DNA from: Planctomycetes bacterium UBA2386
GTDB lineage: Bacteria > Planctomycetota > UBA1135 > UBA2386
Reading direction: 5' to 3'
Assembly (NCBI GenBank): GCA_002343845.1
Contig: DDSQ01000052.1
Coordinates: 1 to 18,006, forward strand
DNA: 18,006 nt
This document shows, piece after piece, positions 13,812 to 18,006 of the stretch (within the stretch, counting starts at the first letter, position 1; every line of letters starts with the position of its first letter). Both the position numbers and the translations under genes were made by a program. The notes beneath the pieces were generated by a model. The model did no database searches and had not been told where the DNA came from. It was given only the letters and a program-made list of their open reading frames with translations.

Positions 13812-14876
13812 GTGCCCGCGCTGCTGCTCTGCGCGCTGGCGCTGCTGGCCGCCTGTGCCGGGGCACCGCCGTCGATCGGGCATGGCGAGTTGCTGGCTCC
13901 GACGGCGGTCGGTTCCTGGTTCCGTGACCCGGCCGCTGCCGAACCCGAGACCGTGGTCCTGATGGTCGGCGGCCACGCGGACGTGGAGGTCGCAGCCGCG
14001 GCGCAACTCGTGCGCAGCCAAGGCCGGCGGCTCGGCTACTGGCTGGAGATCGGTCGCGACGAAGCGTTGGCGAACGCGCACCCCGAGTGGATGGCGAGCC
14101 TGCAAGGCCACGACGAGTGGCAGCGCGAGCACGGCGCGCACGCGGTCGGCGCCGGCGAAGTCGTGCAGGTTTGGCCCTGGGTGCCGGTCGCCTACGCGGA
14201 GGCGTTCGCGGCCCATCGGGAACGCGTGCGCGCGCGCCTCGCCGCGTTGCCGCCCGCGGACTTCGTGCTGCTGAACGACCTGCAGGGCCCGCCTGCCTCC
14301 TGCGGCTGCGGCAACATCCTGTGTCGCTGGGCGACCGACTACACGCTCGGGGGTCGCCAACCGGTGCGCAGCGCCACACCGCTCGGCGCCGACGCGGCGG
14401 CGCGCTTCGTTCAGGAAGTGCAGGCGATGGTGCCGGCGAGCCGCGTGATCCCGGTGTGGGTCACCGAGTGTGAGGAGGCCGACACGACCGCCGACGGGGC
14501 GTGCCACGGCGTCGGTTGTTACCACGGCGCGTGCTGGCGCGAGTTCGACCGGCAGTGGGCGCCGCTGCGCGCAGTGACGCCGCAGGTGGCGCTGCTGCTG
14601 CCGTACCTGGCGTTCCGCCGCGATCTGCCGCGTTTCGGCGCGACCGCGGGCTGGGTGGGTTTCGCGATCGAGCATCTGCGCACGCGCGAGCACGAACGGC
14701 ACGGCCGCGAGCTGCCCGGCAGTTCCCTGATCGCGGTGCTCGAAGGCTGGAATGCGCAGGCCGACGTCGCGGCGCAACTCGCGCAAGCACGCGCCGCCGG
14801 CGTGCACGACGTGCTGGTGGCGCGCGCCCCGATCGAGCAGTCGTTCGTGCCGCGCGTCCGGCGAGCGACGCACTGA
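13812..14876 (+). CDS. Cys-rich lipoprotein of unknown function, possibly TIM-barrel-like
   Basis: 354 residues. The N-terminus MPALLLCALALLAAC is a lipoprotein signal with lipobox L-A-A-Cys15, although it has no basic residue in its N-region, which is unusual. The mature protein alternates hydrophobic strands with helices (VVLMVGGHADVEVAAAAQLV, GYWLEIGRDEALANAHPEWM, VVQVWPWVPVAYAEAF, ADFVLLNDL), a pattern like (beta/alpha) barrels of glycoside-hydrolase type. Its striking feature is two Cys clusters: CGCGNILCRW with Cys164, 166 and 171, then Cys220, 231, 236 and 241 in ...ACHGVGCYHGACW. These could bind zinc or an iron-sulfur cluster, or form disulfides. I do not recognise the family. The GTG start at 13812 is two bases after the DUF3179 stop, which argues that the two work together at the envelope. 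A weak stem (14880-14884 with 14894-14898) follows the stop. Confidence 0.8.
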   Translation: MPALLLCALALLAACAGAPPSIGHGELLAPTAVGSWFRDPAAAEPETVVLMVGGHADVEVAAAAQLVRSQGRRLGYWLEIGRDEALANAHPEWMASLQGHDEWQREHGAHAVGAGEVVQVWPWVPVAYAEAFAAHRERVRARLAALPPADFVLLNDLQGPPASCGCGNILCRWATDYTLGGRQPVRSATPLGADAAARFVQEVQAMVPASRVIPVWVTECEEADTTADGACHGVGCYHGACWREFDRQWAPLRAVTPQVALLLPYLAFRRDLPRFGATAGWVGFAIEHLRTREHERHGRELPGSSLIAVLEGWNAQADVAAQLAQARAAGVHDVLVARAPIEQSFVPRVRRATH

Positions 14877-14879
14877 TCG

Positions 14880-14898
14880 CGGGGCGCCTGCCTCCCCG
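14880..14898 (+). terminator. Weak hairpin after the Cys-rich lipoprotein gene
   Basis: CGGGG (14880-14884), a nine-base loop, CCCCG (14894-14898), starting four bases after the stop codon. It has five pairs and no T-run. The rest of the 218-base gap up to 15094 shows nothing clear apart from an in-frame ATG at 14966, which is an alternative start of the next gene. Confidence 0.25.
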
Positions 14899-15094
14899 AA
14901 GTCCGCGGCGACGTGGACGCGCGGGGCCCCACCCAACACCGCCCACCTCGGGCGACGCGACCACGATGAGGAGGCACCAGAGGCGCAGCCCCTTCCGGGC
15001 GGTGCGCCTCGCGTCGCCGGCGAAATCGCGAGAGGCAGAGGAATCACGATCCGACGAGTTAGATCGGCGCCGCGATGTCGCTCCTACCCGAGTC

Positions 15095-15901
15095 ATGGTC
15101 GCCAAGCCGTTCTCGCGTACGCTCGTTCCAGCCCTCTTCGTCGTTGCCACCGCAGGTTGCTCTGGCGGCGGCTCAACAGACTCAGCTCTCGGTCAGGGAG
15201 TCAACCTGAGCGGCGACTGGGCGTTCACCTACCTCGTCACGAACGTCCAGGGCACGTGCTCGGGAACCGTGGTCGGCCAGCAGCTGACCGTGCAGGGCTC
15301 GGTTGTCCAGGACAGCGGCAGCCTGTCGCTCACGATCGACACCCAGACGTTCGCCGGCACGCTCACGGGAACGACGGCCAATCTGACCGCCAGTGAGACG
15401 AACGGCGCGACCACCGTCGTGATCGACCTCGTGCTGCAGTTCACTGCGAACGGCGAGATCTGCACGGGTACCGCCCGGTCGACGACGAGTGAGAGCGGCG
15501 CCGTCGTTTGCGTTGCCGACGCGAACATCACCGCCGTGCGCAGCGCGGCGACGGCGTTGCTCGACGATCCCACGTGGTCGCCCGTTGCCGCGGAGCATGG
15601 GTCGGTCCGGTGGAACGACGGCGAGAGCGCTCCCGGCAGCAAGGGCCCAACCGTTGCCGCCACGCTGTGCGAGGGGGAGGCCGGCACCCACTGGCTGGCT
15701 CTGACGTTTTCGACAGCAATCGACAGCGTCGTCATCCGACGCCCCGAGCAACCGGGTCACTGGTCGATCACGTTCGTGACGCCCAGAAAGTCCGTGCTCG
15801 TCGGTCTGTCGTGGCCCGAGTTCACCCACGGCGACCAGGTGTTCGTCCGCGGCGAGAGTGCAGGGTCGTCCGGGGCCGAGATCGAGCTGATCCTCCCGTA
15901 G
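15095..15901 (+). CDS. Beta-rich lipoprotein of unknown function
   Basis: 268 residues. The N-terminus MVAKPFSRTLVPALFVVATA-GC has a basic N-region, a hydrophobic core and a lipobox ending Ala-Gly-Cys22, followed by a Gly/Ser tether. Residues about 35-145 look like a small beta barrel or sandwich: LSGDWAFTYLVTNVQG, then CSGTVVGQQLTVQGSV, then SLSLTIDTQTFAGTLTGTTA. The 'GxW..C.G...Q....G' pattern is common in exported lipoproteins that carry a lipocalin-like domain. Residues about 165-268 form a second beta-rich domain (VRWNDGESAPGSKGPTVAAT, VVIRRPEQPGHWSITFVTP) that I cannot name. The ATG at 15095 is chosen because it puts the lipobox at the right place; an in-frame ATG at 14966 would add 43 charged residues before the signal and is unlikely. 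It is preceded by a 218-base gap, so it is probably transcribed on its own. Confidence 0.77.
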   Translation: MVAKPFSRTLVPALFVVATAGCSGGGSTDSALGQGVNLSGDWAFTYLVTNVQGTCSGTVVGQQLTVQGSVVQDSGSLSLTIDTQTFAGTLTGTTANLTASETNGATTVVIDLVLQFTANGEICTGTARSTTSESGAVVCVADANITAVRSAATALLDDPTWSPVAAEHGSVRWNDGESAPGSKGPTVAATLCEGEAGTHWLALTFSTAIDSVVIRRPEQPGHWSITFVTPRKSVLVGLSWPEFTHGDQVFVRGESAGSSGAEIELILP

Positions 15902-15913
15902 GCACTCGGCTCG

Positions 15914-15933
15914 ACGGGAACACCCGATCCCGT
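15914..15933 (+). terminator. Possible hairpin after the beta-rich lipoprotein gene
   Basis: ACGGGA (15914-15919), loop ACACCCGA, TCCCGT (15928-15933), with a further G-T pair outside. It starts 13 bases after the stop codon, with two Ts but no real T-run after it. Confidence 0.35.
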
Positions 15934-15959
15934 TCGCACATCGTGGACCTCCACGCGCA

Positions 15960-16116
15960 CCGCCGCGCGCAGCGAGAACCCCTCGGGATCCCGCAGCGCA
16001 GGCACCCTTCCACCTCGCGCCGGCAGAAGCGCGGCACCTCCCGTTCGCCAGCTTCTGCCCGCTGCACGAACGTCGACCACTCCGCCAGCACCCAGTTGCC
16101 AGAGCACCGTCGTCTT
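15960..16116 (-). pseudogene. Decayed N-terminus of an IS91-type transposase (zinc-binding region)
   Basis: This lies in the 323-base gap between the lipoprotein and mutase genes. Read on the minus strand, one frame gives KTTVLWQL (16116-16093). A one-base shift gives WVLAEWSTFVQRAEAGERE and then VPRFCRREVEGCLRCGIP, ending at 15984. A further shift would continue with a GF. IS91-family transposases begin with a zinc-binding domain whose usual order is TVL-x-x-[LV], a helix with TF, [LV]PRF, a charged RE[LV]/EF helix, Y-LRCG[IL] and then GF-x-R-x-x-C. The remnant shows that order with two frame breaks and loss of the later cysteines. No rest of the transposase, terminal sequence or target duplication is visible, so it is a short relic. 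Chance resemblance cannot be excluded, but the ordered set of motifs is hard to get by accident. The remainder of the gap, apart from the hairpin at 15914 and the hexamer at 16210, shows nothing I can interpret. Confidence 0.5.
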
Positions 16117-16209
16117 CGGCTGCCGTCGCCGGCGCTGCGCACCGATCGCCCCCACGCACGATCCGTCCCCGGGAATCGCCGACGGTTACGCAGCAGCACC
16201 CGCCGCGAG

Positions 16210-16215
16210 TAGATT
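16210..16215 (+). promoter_or_regulatory. Possible -10 element of the mutase gene
   Basis: TAGATT ends nine bases before the GTG at 16225 and is the best match to TATAAT-like elements among the hexamers noted here. The -35 region is not recognisable. Initiation at the usual distance would give a leaderless or nearly leaderless transcript, consistent with the absence of a ribosome site. Confidence 0.35.
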
Positions 16216-16224
16216 CCGCGCCGC

Positions 16225-18006
16225 GTGACGACGCCCGACTTCACCAGGCTCCCGTACGGCTTCGCCGAGTTTCCGCCGCCCACCCTCGACACCTGGCGTG
16301 CCGCCGCCGGCCCCACCGAGCCGTGGACGTCGCCCGAAGGCATCGCGCACCGCGTCGTACACACCGCCGCCGATGCGAACGTGCCCCACCAGGGCGGCGT
16401 GCCCGGCGTGCCGCCGTTCCTTGGCGGACCCTACGCGACGATGTTCGCGCAGAAGCCGTGGACGATCCGTCAGTACGCCGGCTTCTCGACGGCCGAGCAG
16501 ACCAACGCGTTCTACCGGCAGGCACTCGCCGCCGGACAGCAGGGGCTGTCGGTCGCCTTCGATCTCGCCACGCACCGCGGCTACGACAGCGACCACCCGC
16601 GCGTCGCGGGCGATGTCGGCATGGCCGGCGTCGCCATCGACTCGATCGCCGACATGCGGGTGCTGTTCGCCGGCATCCCGCTCGACAAGGTCTCGGTGTC
16701 GATGACCATGAACGGGGCGGTGATCCCGATCCTCGCGCTCTACATCGCCGCCGCGGCCGAGCAGGGCGTCGCCGCGAACAAACTGTCCGGGACCATCCAG
16801 AACGACATCCTGAAGGAGTTCATGGTCCGGAACACCTACATCTACCCACCCGGACCGAGCATGCGGATCGTGCGCGACATCTTCGCGTACTGCGGCGAGC
16901 GCATGCCGAAGTTCAACTCGATCAGCGTCAGCGGCTACCACATCCACGAAGCGGGCGCGTCCGCCGACCTCGAACTCGCCTACACGCTCGCCGACGGCCT
17001 CGAGTACCTGCGCACCGGTGTCGCGGCCGGGCTCGACGTCGACAAGCTCGCGGGGCGCATGTCGTTCTTCTTCGCGATCGGCATGAACTTCTTCACCGAG
17101 ATCGCCAAGCTGCGCGCCGCGCGCCTGCTCTGGAGCAAGATCGTGCACGCGTTCGGCGCGAAGGATCCGAAGTCGCTCGCGTTGCGCACGCACTGCCAGA
17201 CCTCGGGCTGGTCGCTGGCGGCGCAGGATCCCTACAACAACGTCGTGCGGACCTGCCTCGAAGCGCTGGCTGCCGTGCTCGGCGGCACGCAGTCGCTGCA
17301 CACCAACGCCCTCGACGAGGCGATCGCGCTGCCGAGTGCGTTCTCGGCCCGCATCGCGCGCAACACGCAGCTGATCGTGCAGGAGGAGAGCCACGTGACG
17401 CACGTCGCCGATCCGCTCGCCGGATCGCACTACGTCGAGTGGCTGACCGACCAGTTGGCGCGCAAGGCCTGGGCCCTGATCCAGGAAGTCGAGGCCATGG
17501 GCGGCATGACCAAGGCGATCGAGGCCGGTCTGCCCAAGCTCCGCATCGAGGAGTCGGCGGCGCGCCGCCAGGCCGCGATCGACTCGGGCCAGGAGACCAT
17601 CGTCGGCGTCAACAAGTACCGACCCGCCCAACACGAGCCGCTCGACATCCTGTCGATCGACAACACCGCGGTGCGCGAGGCACAGATCGCGCGCCTCGAG
17701 ACCTTGAAGGCATCCCGCGACGCGAGCAAGGTGCAGCAGGCGCTCGCGGCGCTGACCGCCGGGGCGCGCGGCACCACGAACCTGCTCGAACTCGCGGTGC
17801 ACGCGGTGCATGCGGGCGCCACCGTCGGCGAGGTCTCGACGGCGATGGAGGTCGTGTTCGGCCGCCACACCGCCAGCCCTCGCACCGTGTCCGGAGTCTA
17901 TGCTGCGGCCGGCAAGTCGATGGACCAACTGCGGACAGCCCAGACCCGCACGGCGGCGTTCCTGCAGCGCCACGGCCGGCGGCCGCGCATCCTGATCGCC
18001 AAGATG
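16225..18006 (+). CDS. mutB: Methylmalonyl-CoA mutase, large (catalytic) subunit, cut by right edge
   Basis: 594 codons are present; the gene runs off the window. The enzyme interconverts (R)-methylmalonyl-CoA and succinyl-CoA with adenosylcobalamin, in propionate and branched-chain degradation. The substrate-barrel domain is complete and very well conserved: [46 protein letters not shown] and [10 protein letters not shown]. Residues Tyr84, Gln192, Arg202 and His239 align with the known Tyr89, Gln197, Arg207 and His244 of the Propionibacterium enzyme, at a constant offset of five. IGMNFF and HCQTSGWSL point to methylmalonyl-CoA rather than isobutyryl- or ethylmalonyl-CoA mutase. The last residues, [11 protein letters not shown], are the start of the B12-binding domain, so the DxHxxG cobalt ligand lies beyond the edge. 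GTG at 16225 is the only sensible start: the family N-terminus fits from there. Two positions that are usually Tyr and Gln are Phe74 (TMF) and His241 (YHIH). No small-subunit or MeaB gene is visible in the window. Confidence 0.97.
   Translation, partial: MTTPDFTRLPYGFAEFPPPTLDTWRAAAGPTEPWTSPEGIAHRVVHTAADANVPHQGGVPGVPPFLGGPYATMFAQKPWTIRQYAGFSTAEQTNAFYRQALAAGQQGLSVAFDLATHRGYDSDHPRVAGDVGMAGVAIDSIADMRVLFAGIPLDKVSVSMTMNGAVIPILALYIAAAAEQGVAANKLSGTIQNDILKEFMVRNTYIYPPGPSMRIVRDIFAYCGERMPKFNSISVSGYHIHEAGASADLELAYTLADGLEYLRTGVAAGLDVDKLAGRMSFFFAIGMNFFTEIAKLRAARLLWSKIVHAFGAKDPKSLALRTHCQTSGWSLAAQDPYNNVVRTCLEALAAVLGGTQSLHTNALDEAIALPSAFSARIARNTQLIVQEESHVTHVADPLAGSHYVEWLTDQLARKAWALIQEVEAMGGMTKAIEAGLPKLRIEESAARRQAAIDSGQETIVGVNKYRPAQHEPLDILSIDNTAVREAQIARLETLKASRDASKVQQALAALTAGARGTTNLLELAVHAVHAGATVGEVSTAMEVVFGRHTASPRTVSGVYAAAGKSMDQLRTAQTRTAAFLQRHGRRPRILIAKM

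Noticed and set aside
14966..15094. Alternative ATG start for the beta-rich lipoprotein
   Set aside because: It would add 43 charged residues in front of a normal lipoprotein signal, which would not work as an export signal.
16186..17973. 595-codon open frame on the minus strand opposite the mutase
   Set aside because: Pure shadow of a highly conserved + strand gene.
1..18006. CRISPR arrays, tRNA or rRNA genes, integrase attachment sites
   Set aside because: No regularly spaced direct repeats, no cloverleaf or rRNA sequence that I can recognise, and no integrase gene.

Overview
The window is about two-thirds G+C, densely coding, and almost entirely on the + strand. It has the look of a Planctomycetota chromosome, probably one of the high-GC marine lineages. 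The evidence is many secreted, Cys-poor beta-rich proteins with a 'GxGCPGSxG' block, DUF3179, large SGNH-hydrolase fusions, HEAT/TPR proteins, and poor or variable Shine-Dalgarno sites. This assignment is an inference from protein style, because no rRNA or other marker gene is present. I saw no tRNA, rRNA, CRISPR array or intact insertion sequence.

Layout. (1) 1-465, minus strand: the N-terminal part of a secreted protein that runs off the left edge. (2) 650-4349: a polyphosphate-flavoured block of an exopolyphosphatase/GppA phosphatase with an HD domain, a CYTH-CHAD protein and a small heat-shock protein (Hsp20). (3) 4438-6485: an exported thioredoxin-fold/HEAT-repeat protein and a TPR protein whose 5' end appears frameshifted. 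(4) 6652-8922: a membrane-anchored protein with carbohydrate-binding-like modules and a C-terminal SGNH hydrolase. (5) 9109-12707: two translationally coupled secreted proteins, a long beta-helix-like protein with two C-terminal jelly-roll-like modules followed by a 'GPGCPGS' protein, closed by a strong hairpin. (6) 12829-15901: a DUF3179 protein, a Cys-rich lipoprotein two bases behind it, and a further beta-rich lipoprotein. (7) 15902-16224: a 323-base gap that holds, on the minus strand, what looks like the decayed N-terminus of an IS91-type transposase. (8) 16225 to the right edge: the catalytic domain of methylmalonyl-CoA mutase, cut at the start of its B12-binding domain.

How the genes fit together. 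The first block is consistent with polyphosphate turnover and binding coupled to protein-folding stress. The middle 9 kb is mostly cell-envelope and surface material of unknown detailed function. The mutase is central propionate/branched-chain metabolism and is unrelated to its neighbours. A recurring TA(C/G)NNT hexamer lies 7-33 bases upstream of most starts that are not inside an operon, and may be the local -10 element.

The least explained items are the DUF3179/Cys-rich lipoprotein pair, the beta-helix/GPGCPGS pair, the SGNH fusion and the transposase relic. I do not see proof of a new multi-gene system. The DUF3179/lipoprotein pair and the polyphosphate-CHAD-Hsp20 block are the best leads.
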